A stretch of DNA of 64,000 bases from Delphinapterus leucas (GCF_002288925.2 NW_022098072.1:16764352-16828351), one strand, 5' to 3'. Shown: positions 35,711 to 48,424, counted from the stretch's first letter. Numbers and translations: made by a program. The notes: a model not told the origin generated them from the letters alone.

Positions 35711-38589
35711 TTCAACAATATTTATAAAGAACTTACTCCATGCTAGTTGCTGTGAAGGGATATATACACAGCACACACATTATGATCAAAGATTTAAGCT
35801 AAAAGAACACTACCACCACAGAAAATGTATGAAATAATTATGGGAATTAACCCAAATGGCACTCGTAGATGAAATTTATTTAAAGAAGTAAAACCAAAAG
35901 CTAACAAAAAATAATGATCTGAAGGATATTTATCCTATAAGCAAATAGTGATATAACCTTATTTAAGAATCACCCCAATCAATAACTTTGGAAGAGAATC
36001 ATAAAATATTAGTTTATCTAAATTATTCCTGTGTTCATGCTCTAGAGACGGTATTCAGAGGGCCACAGAGGAAAACCGAGACAAAGTTAAGGTCAATAAT
36101 GGCCCTTAACATTCCATTTTCCTCAAAGAATGTTCACCTAACACAAAACTTATACGTTTCAAAGAAGTGTGAGCCTCATAAGTGACTTATAAGAATAAGT
36201 ATTATTGAAATATATTTAAAAAGTGGTCTTAGTGCTACCAAAAGGACTAGTATTCCCTTTCAAGAAAAATAGTGACATTAGCCTCTTTTATCTTAGAAAC
36301 TAAGGTCTTTTCACAAATATTCCCACAAGGGGATGATTCACTCTTAATATAGAATTTTCAATGGGTATACAAATGAATTATGATTTAGAAATAAAGTTCT
36401 AATGAGGTCTTCATGAAATAGTGGAGTAATCATAGAATTATTGTCTGGCCATTGACTAAGACTTAGATTATGAAAGATGTTCAATAAAAATTACTGAGTT
36501 TTTTATTCCTCACAAAAGGTAACATAAATAAATATGCTTTCTAAATACTACCAGCTTTTTAAATGCAGATTTCAAAAATATAGTTAATGCCCCAAAAAAG
36601 TATTCTTTGTAATCTGAATATTCTGGAGACCTTTTTCAAATAAGGGTTTTGTGATTTTTATTTTGAAAAAGACTTTTAAGTATTAGCTTTCTTCAAAGCA
36701 ATGTTTCATAGCAAGCCACATTACATATCAATGTGCACTTAGATATTTTAAAGCATTAGTTCTCCACAGTAGAATTTAGTAGTGTTTCATGGTAGAATGA
36801 AACATCGTATGTACATATTTTATAAAGAGAGTATTCTCTGAAATATTGTTTTGAGATACTTATGAACTGTTTTAAAGCAAATGTTTGCATTTTGAAAGAT
36901 ACATTATCACAAATATTTTCTTTTAATTATAATATTTGAGGAAGAATAACCAATTTACATTTAATATAGATATAATACTTGGATAAAGCATATAAAATAC
37001 TAAGACAAGTTATATTTTAAACATGTTTGTATTAACCTGAGCTTTGTAAGGTTTGAAGCTAAGTATTAAATCATGTACAATTACACTAATTTTGCAGGAT
37101 GTTATTACTCTGATTTTTAGATAATAGATCTTTAATTATAAATTTGAGTGAAACATAAAATTTTTACTACTCAAGCATCAGAGTTAGTAGAATGCATATT
37201 CAGCAAAAGTAGGGAAAACTGAGGATAATATAAAATACCACAACTTTATTCACACAACTTTTAAGCAAAATTAAGTAATTTGGGGGCAAGAAATAAAAGA
37301 TGTTGGATTAAAAAAATGCCCCATTTTTGCCATTGCAAAGATAGCTGACCCTAGATTGTGATAATGTGTCCATGATGACAAATATGCTGATGGAACTAAA
37401 CATGTTAATTACCATTTTATCTGCATGACAGGAAACATCCAATTATTTGCAAACTTCTTAACGCTTAGTTGAATTGTATGTATATAAGTCATCTGCAGTG
37501 TTCAGTGGCTCTAGAATATAGAGATAGCTGTAACTGAAAACAGCCAACTTTTTTTTCTTGGCAGTCAACTCAGTGAGATAAACAGGAAACTCTCTTAAAT
37601 CAGTGCTTTCTTACTCATCGATCTCCCCTAGTAACTCTGCAACAAGCAGCTAACATCAGTGTTAGTCAATTCCCCAAATATGACTGATCTACAAAGCATG
37701 ACAAGAAATAGTTGACTTCACTTTGAACAATTCTAGTTGCCACTCTACCCTCTTTCTGCCATCTGCGAAGTAGACACCCAAAAGCAAACTTGCTTGGTGG
37801 ATGTCCCAAGTCAAACTTCTTTACTTAGTGTTGAAAAAACTCTTGGAGAGCTTTCCACATTACAGCCCCCTTTTGAAGATGACTAAATAAAGAATGTATT
37901 TTCTGAAGCTAAAAATATATCCAGAATGTAAAAGCTTTATCAAATAATCCAAGTATCAGATAAAATAATCTGTATTAAAAACAAAATTCAGAGGAGAAGC
38001 AGAAAAGGAAAGCAAACTAAAGGATCTGTTTTCCTTCTCTGGAAACCTGCTTTACATGAAGCCCATCAACCTACTATGGAGAACAAACAGCAGCATAAGG
38101 GGAATAGAATCAGCCACCAAGGACAGTTGGTTTCTTAGCCAAGGACATTCTCTAACCTTGATGACTACAGGAATCAGTGGTTATGACTTTCTTGGAATGT
38201 TTTAGGAAGGAGGTATATTCTACAATATAAAATGTTATTTGGTTAAAGTTCTTCAAATGTTCTATAGAATTTGTTTATTCCCTGTGGTCATTCTTTGCTT
38301 TATAGAGCTAGTTCCCTATGGGAAAACTCTTTTCATGGATAATATCCTAACACATGGTCCTTTTAAAGCTACAGAGCCAAAACGCTTTTCTTCTGACATT
38401 GAATAATACCTTACTGCTGAATCCTAGCATCCTAAAGGCACAAATGGAGCATAATTGAACAAGAGGTACTGTTGGTCACAGCATGTGAAACAACCTCAAT
38501 CAGAGCTTCTTTAACTGAGTCTGCTGGCCAGACACCATATATATATTTATAATCTGAATTCAAATTAAGTTGACTGATCCCTAGGTAGC

Positions 38590-38612
38590 TTTTTTTTTTT
38601 TTTTTTTTTTTT
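38590..38612. repeat. Poly(T) run of about 23
   Basis: An uninterrupted T run without an adjacent SINE or L1 body on either side that I can recognise. It may be the tail of a lost or very short retroinsertion, or a simple slippage tract. Confidence 0.85.
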
Positions 38613-40167
38613 ACTCTAAGCAGTCTGAGTCAAAAAAGCACTTTCGCAACTTGGAATAACACTGCCACTGAAAGGAAGCTCATTCTTCTCATTTTGCAAC
38701 TGTAATTCTCTGCCAATGTTCTTTATTTGGCAGATGTTCTAGATAATGGGTTTATCCTCTGTTGGAAAGTGTTTATTTCATTCTTTCACTAGATATCCTC
38801 ACACATATAGAATATTTGAGATTTTATATGTATAACATTGCTAAAAGAGAAATACCGTAATGCCTTTACTCTCCATTCTCAACTGGTGACCCGGATTAGT
38901 TTACCACTAAAAACAGTCACGTCACCTAATTACCCACAACTTCCACTTCATCTCAGTTTCTCTGTATCTTTAGTCTTTGCTCTGGATGATATTTTGAAGA
39001 ATTAGATGATGTGTTTACCCATCCCTTGTCATGTTTAACTTATTTACTTAGAGGACCTAGATTCAAGTTCAGACTCACTTTCAGTTAGAAATGGCTCACT
39101 TTTGCATGGCTTTCAGGGATGGGCCACTGTAAACATAAAAATAAAAAAAATTTTTTAAAAACCCTCAAGTTAATGGGAGAATTAGAATCAAGTGAATTTT
39201 TATGGTGCTGAAAATGAAGATAAAAGACTTCACAATTTGGGAAGCAGAGACTGTGAGAGACAACAACAAGAAGAGCAAGTTAGGTAGAAGGTTGTGAGTA
39301 TCACAGAAACAAGACCAGACGCTTCCCTCCCCAGCCACTCAGTAAATACCTTGAAACAACCCAGCCAGCAAGTCATCCACTGACTACCCATCAGGTGAAA
39401 CACTGCACCTCTGTGTTCCTAGACTTGGCTCAAAACCAACACCATGACCAGCAGCCATCTGAATCATACCGTGTAGACAATCCCAATTCAACTGGCCAGA
39501 ACTCATAGAAAGTGCTGGAATAATGGACAGATGGGACCTTGGATACCTAAAGCAATTGTGGTAGACTGAAGGCATAGGCCCTGTACCTGTCAGAGGGCCA
39601 GACAGAATCATATGAGATTTCCCACTGAACTAAAGAGCTCTCCTAGCCTCTTCATTCCCTCCAGAGTATACGGAAGATAAGTCTCTTTCACCTCACTCCC
39701 TCCAATTTAAATGGTGAATCCCTTCAACTGTGTTCTTATACCAACTGCTTCTTCTTCAAGACTTGGCTCCATTAATTTCCTGCTCCACCATTTCTCACTT
39801 TGTCTTTCACTCCAATGGTTATTTTCCCTCCCTAGCCCACCTAAAGCTCAAAAAGAGATTCAAAGGAATTGTTGATCTAATTGAAAAGCATTCATTCCCT
39901 TTTCCAGTATGTACTTGCTAGACTGTTACTTCCCCTCTAGAATTAAGTTAGTATCAGCTGACATAAGGAAAGACAAAAGGCAGAACAGTAACTCAAAACC
40001 ACAGACGGAATGGCAGAGGGAAATCTTTTGTGAAAAGGACTTAGGTACAGAGTAGACTCAAATTATCCATGAGAACGATCCTCCCACCTCATCTGTGAAT
40101 AATATATTATTCAACACTCCTGGACACCTGTGAGGCCACCTGAACCACTAGCTGCATTCCCACAAAC

Positions 40168-40712
40168 TTTGATACGTTGTATGTTTATTATCCTTCTAGT
40201 CAAACAGGTTCTAATTTCTGTTGTGATTTCTTCTTGGATCCAGTGACCATTAAGAAGTCTTTTGTTTAATTTCTTCTATATGTTTGGGAGTTTGTTATCT
40301 TACTATTATTTATCTCATTTAATTCCATAGTCAGTGAACAATGTTTTAAATATTTCTAAATTTATTGAGATGTTTCATTGCCAGAATATGGTATATCCTG
40401 GTAAAGCACCATGTGCCCTTCAAAAGAATGTTTTCTGTCATTTTTGGCTATATTATCCCACATCAATTAAATCAAAGTGATGGATAGTATTGTTCAGGTA
40501 ACTATCTGTTCCTGAGAAGGGCTATTCAAATCTACAACTATGATCGTGTCCTTGACTATTTCTTCCTTTAATTCTGTCAACTTTTGCCTCACGTCTTTTG
40601 AATCTTTGCTATTGGGCCCATGCACATTTGCGAATGTCATGACTTCTCGAAGAACTGAGCTTTTTATCCCTATGAACTGTCCCTCCGGTAATACATTTCG
40701 CTTTCAGATCTA
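40168..40712 (-). mobile_element. Old L1 ORF2 fragment
   Basis: Antisense of the ORF2 part between endonuclease and reverse transcriptase. Plus-strand landmarks are TCATTTAATTCCATAGTCAG, ATTGCCAGAATATGGTATAT, CACCATGTGCCCTTCAAAAG and TTCTTCCTTTAATTCTGTCA. Strongly diverged, all frames broken. It stops where the Tigger1 remnant begins. Confidence 0.75.
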
Positions 40713-40714
40713 TG

Positions 40715-41076
40715 TTATCTATTTTCTCACTTTGTGTCTCAGTGTCACATTTTGGTAATTATCGCATTATTTCAAGCTTTTTCATAACTATACTTGTGTA
40801 CAGTGATCTGTAGTTAGTGATCTTTGATGTTACTACTACGACTGGCTACAGGCTCAGAGGATGGTTAGCATCTTTTAGCAATAAAGTATTCCTTAAGGTA
40901 TGTACATAGTTTTAGACATAATGCTATTGTACACTTAATAGACTACAGTCTAGTGTAAACATAAGGTTGATATACAGGTGGATACCAAAAATTTTGGTGT
41001 GACTTGCTTTATTGCGATATTCCTTTTATTGCGGTGGTCGGAAACCAAACCCACAATATCTCCAAAGCATGCCTGT
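40715..41076 (-). mobile_element. Tigger1-type DNA transposon remnant
   Basis: A pogo-like (Tigger) element with a large internal deletion and no transposase. CTTTGTGTCTCAGTGTCACA, GTGATCTTTGATGTTACTAC, TTTTAGCAATAAAGTATTCC, ATTGTACACTTAATAGACTA, GACTTGCTTTATTGCGATAT and CAATATCTCCAAAGCATGCC match the two ends of Tigger1. The right terminus GCATGCCTG is followed by TA, the target dinucleotide. The left terminal repeat is missing. Confidence 0.8.
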
Positions 41077-41187
41077 AATACATTAAATATTTAAAATTTT
41101 GTTAAGAGGTTAAATTTCATGTTAAGTATCTTTACCAGAATAAAATAAGATTCAATAAATTTTAATAAATCAGTAAATGAATAAAAT

Positions 41188-42250
41188 AATATCCCTTAGC
41201 ATATCTTGTAATGCTGGTCTGCTGATGACAAATTTTACCTTGAAAATATCTTTAGTTTACCTTCATTCTTGAAGGAGATTCAGTGAAACAGACTTCTGGA
41301 TTGACAATTTCCTTTTGTGTTTTCCTTCTTTTCAGTACTTTAAAGTTGTTCTCTTCTCTCCCGGCTTCCGTGGTTTCTTACGAGAAGGCAGCTCATAATT
41401 AGATTATCATTCCCCTGTAGGTAACATGCCATTTTTATCTTCTTTCAAGATTTGGTCTTATCTTTCGCTTTCAGCAGTTTGACCATACTATGCCTCAACA
41501 CATGCATATTTGTCTTCATTCTGCTTGGTGTTTAAGATTTTACATATACAAAATTTCTGTCTTTCATCAAACTTGGAGACATTTTTGGCGTATCTTAAAA
41601 TTTTTCCCCCCAATCTCTCTCTTTCTAGCCTCTCAGTTTCCTGTGTTGGACTGTTTGATATTGCCTCATAGCTCACTAAGGTTCTGTTCACTTTTTTCAA
41701 AATTTTTTCTGTTTGTTCATCTTGGATAATTTCTAGTGATCTATCTTCGAGTTCACTGGCATGTTCATTCAGCTGTCTGTCCAGTTAATATTTTTATTTT
41801 AGTAATTATATTGTTCTAGATGTTCCATTGATTATTTTCTTGTTGTGTATTTCTCTGCTGAGATTTCATTCATTGAACACATGTTTTCCTTTACTTCATA
41901 AAGAATAGTAACTAGGTCACTCTCAAATCCTTGTCTGTTATTTCCAACATCTGGTTGATCTTGGAGTTAGACTCAGTAGGTTTTATTTTCTTTAGAAAAT
42001 GTGTTCCATTTTCTTGGTACTTTGTATGTTGAGAACTTTTGCACTGTATTTTCAACATGATGAATGTCAACTTGTGGAGGATCTAAATTCTTCTGTTTCC
42101 TTCTAGTGAGTTTTGTTTCCTTTGTTTTAGCAGGTAAGTTTTCTAGTTGGACTTGAACTTCCAACCCTGTTCCTTGGACAACAGCTCCAGTCTCATTTCG
42201 ATTTTTTGGCTTTTATCTGAGCTGCTCCAAGTCTGTTCTGCACATGTATT
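41188..42250 (-). mobile_element. Old L1 5' portion
   Basis: Antisense L1M 5' region, the same type as 2985-4718 but a different subfamily. Plus-strand landmarks are TTGTAATGCTGGTCTGCTGA, CTTTTCAGTACTTTAAAGTT, GCAGTTTGACCATACTATGC, CATAGCTCACTAAGGTTCTG and TCTGTTATTTCCAACATCTGG. L1-like text may continue at lower similarity to about 42750. The adjacent Tigger1 separates it from the ORF2 piece on its left, but the two are in the wrong order for a single unrearranged element, so they are probably separate or rearranged. Confidence 0.65.
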
Positions 42251-42824
42251 ATTCACATGTAGGTAGGCAGCATTGGGAGATAGTCTAGCTCTTTACTTTC
42301 TGGGATTCTCCACACTCTTCAGCATTCATGGTTTTTCAGCTTCACTTTTTTGGTTCCCCAAGCCAGAAAGACAGGGAATTTTTCCACCTGAGCCCCTGCT
42401 GCCACCCTATGTGGTACACTGTGTGTGTCACTATAAATGGTCACTGTGTCACTCAGAGGACACAGCTCTAGACTATAAGCCATGGAGAGGGAGTTTAGTG
42501 ATACAATTAATCATCTCCCTCCTCCAAGAGGACGTGCATTCCTCACTCAAGTCTATCTACTCTGTTCACTCTCTAGTAGCTTCAGAGATTTGCGTTTTGC
42601 ATTACTTCCAGCTCTTAGAGTTGATTTTTTGCAGTCGGATCATGTGGTCGGTTCTTACCCTGACATACATGGAAGCAGAAGAATTTGGATCATTTGTCAC
42701 TCTGCTTCTTTCCTCAAATCCCACATTTAATCCTTCCACAATTCTTGCTGACCATATCTTAGAAGTATGTGTATCATCTGGACACCTCCATGACTACCAC
42801 ACTGTCGGAAGCTACTGACCTCTC

Positions 42825-43740
42825 TCACCTGGGTTCCTGCCATAGCCTCCTAATTGGTCTTCCTCCTGGTTTTGTCCCCCTACAGTGGAGACACTGCAGC
42901 CAGAGCCATCTTTCTAAAACAAAAGTCAAGTCATGCCCCTCCATTACTCAAAATCCTCCAGTGGCTCCCAATTTCACTTGGTAAAAACACAAATTCCTCA
43001 GGCTTCCCTGGTGGCGCAGTGGTTGAGAGTCCACCTGCCGATGCAAGGGACGTGGGTTCGTGCCCTGGTCCGGGAGGATCCCACATGCCGCGGAGCGGCT
43101 GGGCCCGTGAGCCATGGCTGCTGAGCCTGCGCATCCGGAGCCTGTGCTCCGCAGCGGGAGAGGCCACAACAGTGAGAGGCCCGCGTACAAAGAAAAAAAC
43201 AACAACAACAACAACAAAAAAACAATTCCTTTCAATCAGCTACATGGGTTTATGTGGTCTGGGCCTCTCCAACACCTTGATAGCCAAACATCCTTCACCT
43301 TACCTTCACTCTTCTGCAGAGCACTGGCCTCCTTGTTGCTTCTCAAACACATTCCTTTGTGTTTGCTGCTCCTTTTCGGAAGCACTATTCCCTACAAATG
43401 TCCACGGCTCATTCTTTCATCTTTACCAGGTCTCTGATCAAACATCATTTTATCAATGAGGCCTTCCCTGACCACGCTGTATAATATAGCCCACAGCCTT
43501 CCCCACTCACCTCCTCTTCTGCTCTCCATTCTTACCTGGCCTTTTGCTGCCTTCAAAGCACTTATGTCTGCCTGACCTATTATATATTCATTAATGTATT
43601 TGTGTCTTGTTCTACTGACTAGAAGTTAAGCTCCTGTAAAACAATGGTTTGTTTTGTTCCCTTCTGTATATCCAAATCTTAAAAGATTACTCAATTCATA
43701 GTAAATATTCATTCAATAATTTGCTGAAAGGATGAATCAA
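42825..43740 (+). mobile_element. L2 LINE 3' end, split by a SINE
   Basis: A well-preserved sense L2 3' end. Left block: CACCTGGGTTCCTGCCATAG, CAGAGCCATCTTTCTAAAAC, TCCTCCAGTGGCTCCCAATT. Right block after the SINE: CTACAAATGTCCACGGCTCA, GAGGCCTTCCCTGACCACGC, TCTGCCTGACCTATTATA, TTCATTCAATAATTTGCTG and a final GATGAATCAA. No open frame is meaningful. Confidence 0.85.
42999..43223 (+). mobile_element. CHR-type SINE with (CAA)n tail
   Basis: A short CHR SINE, GGCTTCCCTGGTGGCGCAGT to GAGGCCCGCGTACAAAG, inserted in an L2. Its tail has become an AAC/CAA trinucleotide run at about 43196-43217. AATTCCT is present at 42992-42998 and 43224-43230 as a short, probably eroded, target duplication. Confidence 0.95.
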
Positions 43741-44885
43741 CAGTTTAAATTCTATTTTGACAATGAGTATCATTCATTAGTTTATTTAAATAAGTGTCCT
43801 TACATAATTAAATATCATTTGTTAATATAATATGCACTTTCATTTTTTTCTGTTCCATTTTTAAACACCTGAAAAAATGTTTTCTAACTAATATAACACC
43901 CATACAAATAGCCCAGTTCTTTTAAACATCTTTTAGAACTTCCAAATCAGCATCAGTTGTTTAAAAGCAATTGAAAGTCTCAAATTGGAATATTAAGGGC
44001 TTGTCCCCCCAGGTTGTTCCAGTGAGAGTGAAATTTACTCCTATATTTAACATAAAAGTATAAATAGCAGAGACCTGATTTACTTTACACCTTATCTAAA
44101 AACTCTGGGTTTGAAAGACCCTTACTAAGGAAAGCGCACTTAATCCAGGTGAACCAAGGTTAACTTCTTAAGCCATTCAAGGATACTGAACGACAAATTT
44201 ACAACCACAATACACCGTGTTACTGACCAGAGACTTATGACCAGGAAGGTGTGCTCTGAGGCTCTGCGTGTCCAGGGCAATCTTCCTCAGTCTCAGATGA
44301 GCATAGTCAGTCCTTTAGAGTCACATGACAGCAGCGACTCAGAGACCATGCCATGAAGATGGGGATGATATTGCCATTTAAGTCCTCTGGTTCAATTTAA
44401 ACCCTAACGAAGAGCAGCCTTTTCTAGTTTATTGCCTAATTTTGATAGTTGTATTTCTGTGACCTACTCCCCTTGGTCTCTTCACAACCTGAGTGTATTC
44501 AACCCATCTGTTAACCAACTGGATCTGATCATTAGCCAGAGCTTTAAGGTCATTTTAAAGGCAGAATTCATTTTCCTTGTAGATATATCGCCAGATACCA
44601 CTCCTTTCACTTTTAATCTCATTTTAAATAACTGAGGCACCCTTATGTCAGAGGCTCATAGATAAATTCAAGTAATTGAAACTCCAGCTGAATCAGCAGT
44701 CCCTGATTCTCCTCTTTCTACATTCACCCCAAATTTCCCAGCTTTTCTCAGGGCTATGATGTAAATTTCTCACTACCGCAACTATACAAAGCCAGTAGAG
44801 AAGAGTGCTTGGCCTATTATTCTGACTCAGGTGGAGAAAAATCCATCTTCCTCTTGGTTCCATGAAGGAGACAAAGTTATAGTTT
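43741..44885. other. No recognised feature
   Basis: About 1.1 kb with neither a named repeat nor a coding signal. Confidence 0.45.
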
Positions 44886-44889
44886 TACT

Positions 44890-45075
44890 AATAAGAATTA
44901 ACATTTATTTAGTGTCTATTATGTGTTATTCATTTTACATATGATATTCATTAATGTTCACAGTGAAGCGAGTGCCACCTATTTTACAGATAAGAAAACT
45001 GAGGCTCACATTGGCAGAGCCAGAACACAAACTTGAGTATATGTAACTCTTCCTTCTACTATAGGGTGAGGTTAC
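44890..45075 (-). mobile_element. MIR SINE
   Basis: Ancient tRNA-derived MIR in reverse orientation: AACATTTATTTAGTGTCTAT, CTATTTTACAGATAAGAAAA, CTGAGGCTCACATTGGCAGA, with GCCAGAACACAAACTTG covering the position of the tRNA-like head. Strongly diverged. Confidence 0.75.
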
Positions 45076-45206
45076 ACATGTAAACTCCTAGAAATGGCCC
45101 AAAAGTCAGGTTTACAGAGCACATATTTCTTATCTTTAATTAATTACTTAATTAAAAGCACAAACTGACTTGGTTGAAGGAGCTTAAGGTATAATCTGTC
45201 CTGGTT

Positions 45207-45390
45207 TCTTTTTTTTGTGGTACGCGGGCCTCTCACTGCTGTGGCCTCTCCCGCTGCGGAGCACAGGCTCCAGATGCGCAGGCCCAGCGGCCATGGCTCA
45301 CGGGCCCAGCCGCTCCGCAACATGTGGGATCTTCCCAGACCGGGGCACGAACCCGTGTCCCCCGCATCGGCAGGTGGACTCTCAACCACT
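45207..45390 (-). mobile_element. CHR-type SINE lacking its 5' end
   Basis: A short-form CHR SINE in reverse orientation, from TTTTTTGTGGTACGCGGGCC to GGACTCTCAACCACT. The last ~18 bp present in all other copies (GCGCCACCAGGGAAGCCC, holding the start of the element and part of the A box) are missing, replaced by AGTGGAGGCTGG. A deletion across the edge is likelier than 5' truncation at insertion, but I cannot tell. No target duplication seen. Confidence 0.9.
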
Positions 45391-46260
45391 AGTGGAGGCT
45401 GGTCAAAACCACTCAAGCTTCCAGTCTAAGAAAGATCTGACTGGCCCACAGCCAAGTCTGGAAGGACTTCAATCTCTCAGTCCTTTCACTGAGTGCAGAC
45501 CTCGAGTCTTCTCTTCTGCATCCGTGCCTGCCGCTCTGAGGACTGGCCTGGGGAGTTGGGACTCACCCTCATCTCTCACGCCCTTGATGATAAGGTCAAC
45601 AAGGGCCATCTTTCCCAAAAGGCTCACAGCAATTTATCAGCTTTAATGACCAAAAATCATCATAAACAAGTCTTGGATATCTATGTTAAAGAACTATATT
45701 CACAGAACTAGGAACGGTCATCTGAAGTGGGAGTAGAGGAAAGTCAGGAAGTTAATGACTAAGAAAACTGACCTCAGGCCAATCATCTAAAACTCTAGAA
45801 GGAAAGCGGGCTGATTTAGGGCAGTCTGACAGTAGGCTGCATGGAGCAATCACCAGAATGAATAGAGGGGATACATTAAGGTCTTAAGAAAGATTAATAT
45901 AAGCGAGACAAAATAGCAGGCTCAGGGGGTGGGGTAGAAGGATGATAGCAGGGTCCCATGACAAGCTCTCAAGTCCACTACAATAAAACCAGAATCCTAG
46001 GTACTCAAACTGCAGTCAAAAGGTAGAGATTTGATCACAAAAAACAAGGTAGGGTGGAGCCCTTTCACTATAATCATGGTAGAAGATCTGTAACGTCAAC
46101 AGCAAAGTTAACTTCTTGCTGAGTTATAGCTCCTTAAATTCTTCCTGACAAAGACTAGAATGAATTCTGGCACCTGGGGAATTCTAAATGGGAAGAGTCA
46201 AGTAAAGCAAAGCAAATCCTTAGCCTCCTAGACTCTATTTCAAAGGCTGTGTATGCCTTT
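45391..46260. other. No recognised feature
   Basis: About 0.9 kb without a supported feature. The open frame 45215-45646 starts inside the antisense SINE and runs out into this stretch, so it is not a gene. Confidence 0.5.
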
Positions 46261-46263
46261 ACC

Positions 46264-46622
46264 TAGGCATCAGCAAACTTTGTCCATGAAGTACCAAACA
46301 GTATATGTTTTAGGGTTTGAGGGCCAAACAGTTCATTCCTTGTGGCAACTACTCAGCTCTGCCATTGTACTGTGAATCAGCCACAGATAATATATAAACA
46401 AATGAGCACCGTTCTGCTCCAATAAAAATTTATTTTTGGATGTTGAAATGTGAATTTCACATAATTTTCACGTGTCATGGAATATTACTCTTTTATGAGT
46501 TTATTTTTCCCCCTGAATCACTTATAAAGATAAAAACCATTAGGATGGTTTACAGGCCATGCCAAAATAGGTGGCAGTCCAGATTTGGCCTGCAGCCCAT
46601 AGGTCACCAACCTCTGCATTAG
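46264..46622. mobile_element. hAT-Charlie-type non-autonomous element
   Basis: A MER-type element with decayed inverted ends: GGCATCAGCAAACTTTGTCC on the left and GTCACCAACCTCTG on the right. Internal landmarks are TGTGGCAACTACTCAGCTCT, CTCCAATAAAAATTTATTTT, TTTCACGTGTCATGGAATAT-like text and TCCAGATTTGGCCTGCAGCC. The full-length form is present, including the middle section absent from the shorter members. Exact MER name not assigned. Confidence 0.7.
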
Positions 46623-48028
46623 ATGACATAGTGCCTTAGTTTCCTGTGCAAAGGGCCTCATTAGCTCCCCCCATCATTTGTAAAACAGGGAGCAGTGACA
46701 ATTCCCCAGCTAAATAAATGACCACACCCTTGACACATGACATAAAGTGCTCCCCAACGTACCTATTTCTCCCTCATTATTAATGGGAGGTGCAGTATAA
46801 GTAATGTCCACAACACTTTTGCATGCTTCTTTGACCTTCATTTCAAAATGCTGTACAAGAATGTACAAGAATGGCAGTATCAACATTTATGAAAACACAT
46901 ATATACACAGTCAATGCCAGGTTACTAGCTATTTCAAACTCTCAAGTTTTTTATGATTTATTAAGTTATCCCTCCCTTCTTCTCCCCCCTTGGAATGATC
47001 TTCAATAATGCTAGCACAGTATAAATCTATACTATCACAAGCACAGTCATATTTTCCAGGAAATAAAGAATAATTTTCTCTTTACACATGCTCATTTATT
47101 GGTCCTCTCATAAAACAAGTCCAAGCTTTGAAGGAAATCACCTTAGTCTGAAATCAGGTGATAAGTTGGTCAAGTCCAGTGATCAAGCCAGTGGGGTGGG
47201 GATGGGGAAACGACACTTAAGAGCTGAAACTTTGAAATTTTCCTTGTTTTTCCATAAATGAAAAATCTTTTTGTTTTCACAGTGGGGTGTTTTGGTTTTT
47301 TTTTTTTTTTGCATTTTAAAAACTTTCTTCCTGAGTATCAAAGTAACACGTGCTTCTTGGTGTGTATAGTAATTTCAAGCCTCTCCCCTCCATCCTCAAT
47401 CCTTTTGGATTCTTCCAAAATAATGCTTTAAAAAGCTCTGAGAGTCTGCTTCATGTAGTTATTCTTTGCTACTGTCATATCTCTCACTGTAATAAAGTGT
47501 GAAAAGGTTAAAGCACTCATATCATCAGTCCTACCTAGAAATATACTTTTTCCAACCTAAGTGAATTAAAATCTAAATTTGGAAAGTGAGAGATAGGAGA
47601 GAAAAAGAAAAGTAACCCTCTGCAAAAGAGATGCAAAATAAAAGGAAACAGGATTGAAACAAGAAGTGCGCCAAGATAAAAGAATTTTCTTGTTTGAAAA
47701 TTCTGTACGGTTCATGCTTAATTATTCATACTAATGAAGGGCAGGAGACATACAAAAATGGATAAACCAATACCATTTATAATTCTACTGAAGGTCTAAT
47801 AGGAGTTTCCAAAGTCTGAGGGTTTATGTCTTCTTAAAAATAATTTACAAAATAATCTTACAACAACCAAATGCATGTTGATACATTCACTCTATTTGTA
47901 AACAGTTGGCAAAAATAATCTTCTCTGACACTACACAGATACCACTTGACTGCATTCTCAGCACAACAGTAGCTAAAACAAAACTAGAAATTAAGTCAAC
48001 CTTATGCACAGATTAAACACAATGAAAA
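46623..48028. other. No recognised feature
   Basis: About 1.4 kb. It contains a T run near 47298-47311, followed by AAAGTAACACGTGCTTCTTGG, which vaguely resembles old L1 3' sequence but is too diverged to call. Confidence 0.45.
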
Positions 48029-48029
48029 T

Positions 48030-48155
48030 AATAACAGTAGCTATCATTTATTAGGCAATAACCATGTGCTTATGTGATTTAAATACAATCTTCATTTAAT
48101 CCACTCAAAGCCCTATCAAGGAAGTAATACCTTGGTTTCTATTTTACAGATGGTA
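48030..48155 (-). mobile_element. MIR SINE fragment
   Basis: AACAGTAGCTATCATTTATT, CATTTAATCCACTCAAAGCC and GGTTTCTATTTTACAGATGG follow the antisense MIR order. The tRNA-like head is absent. Confidence 0.7.
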
Positions 48156-48164
48156 ACATGTTTA

Positions 48165-48345
48165 AATTGCAATGGACCTTAAGGATGTTGAAGTTCTACT
48201 CCGTACTTTTATACAGAGGGAGAAACTGGATTCCAGAAAGCTGTCACTCGCCATGGGTCATAGCTCACCAACAAAGCTGAGGTTAGCAGAGCCCAGGTCT
48301 TTAGGGTCCACTTCCTTCCTGGCACAATCTTGTCTCCCAGAGACT
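48165..48345 (-). mobile_element. MIR3-like SINE
   Basis: A second MIR-superfamily piece directly follows: AATGGACCTTAAGGATGTTG, AGGGAGAAACTGGATTCCAG, GTTAGCAGAGCCCAGGTCTT. The opening phrase fits MIR3 rather than MIRb. An open frame across it (48172-48405) is incidental. Confidence 0.6.
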
Positions 48346-48424
48346 TGCAGAGTGGACTTTATACAGATCCACAGTTGGGGTCTGCATCATGGCCATGTGT
48401 TTTAGACACCAGAGCCGAGTAAAC

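Larger units (their letters stand above)
34776..40165. other. Longest stretch without clear repeats
   Basis: About 5.4 kb with no SINE, L1 or LTR I can identify, apart from a TA run at 35681-35707, an L2-like scrap just after it (TTCATTCAACAATATTTATA) and a T run at 38590-38612. There is no coding signal. The segment 37300-37530 has motif density that made me look twice (see findings). This could be intronic or regulatory sequence, but nothing here proves it. Confidence 0.45.

Noticed and set aside
38590..38612. Poly(T) run as the tail of a processed pseudogene
   Set aside because: No gene-like sequence follows on the minus-strand side that I can recognise and no duplicated flank was found.
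42273..42818. 181-residue open frame
   Set aside because: No recognisable domain; it overlaps antisense old-L1-like sequence and a competing frame at 42482-42730. Probably chance.
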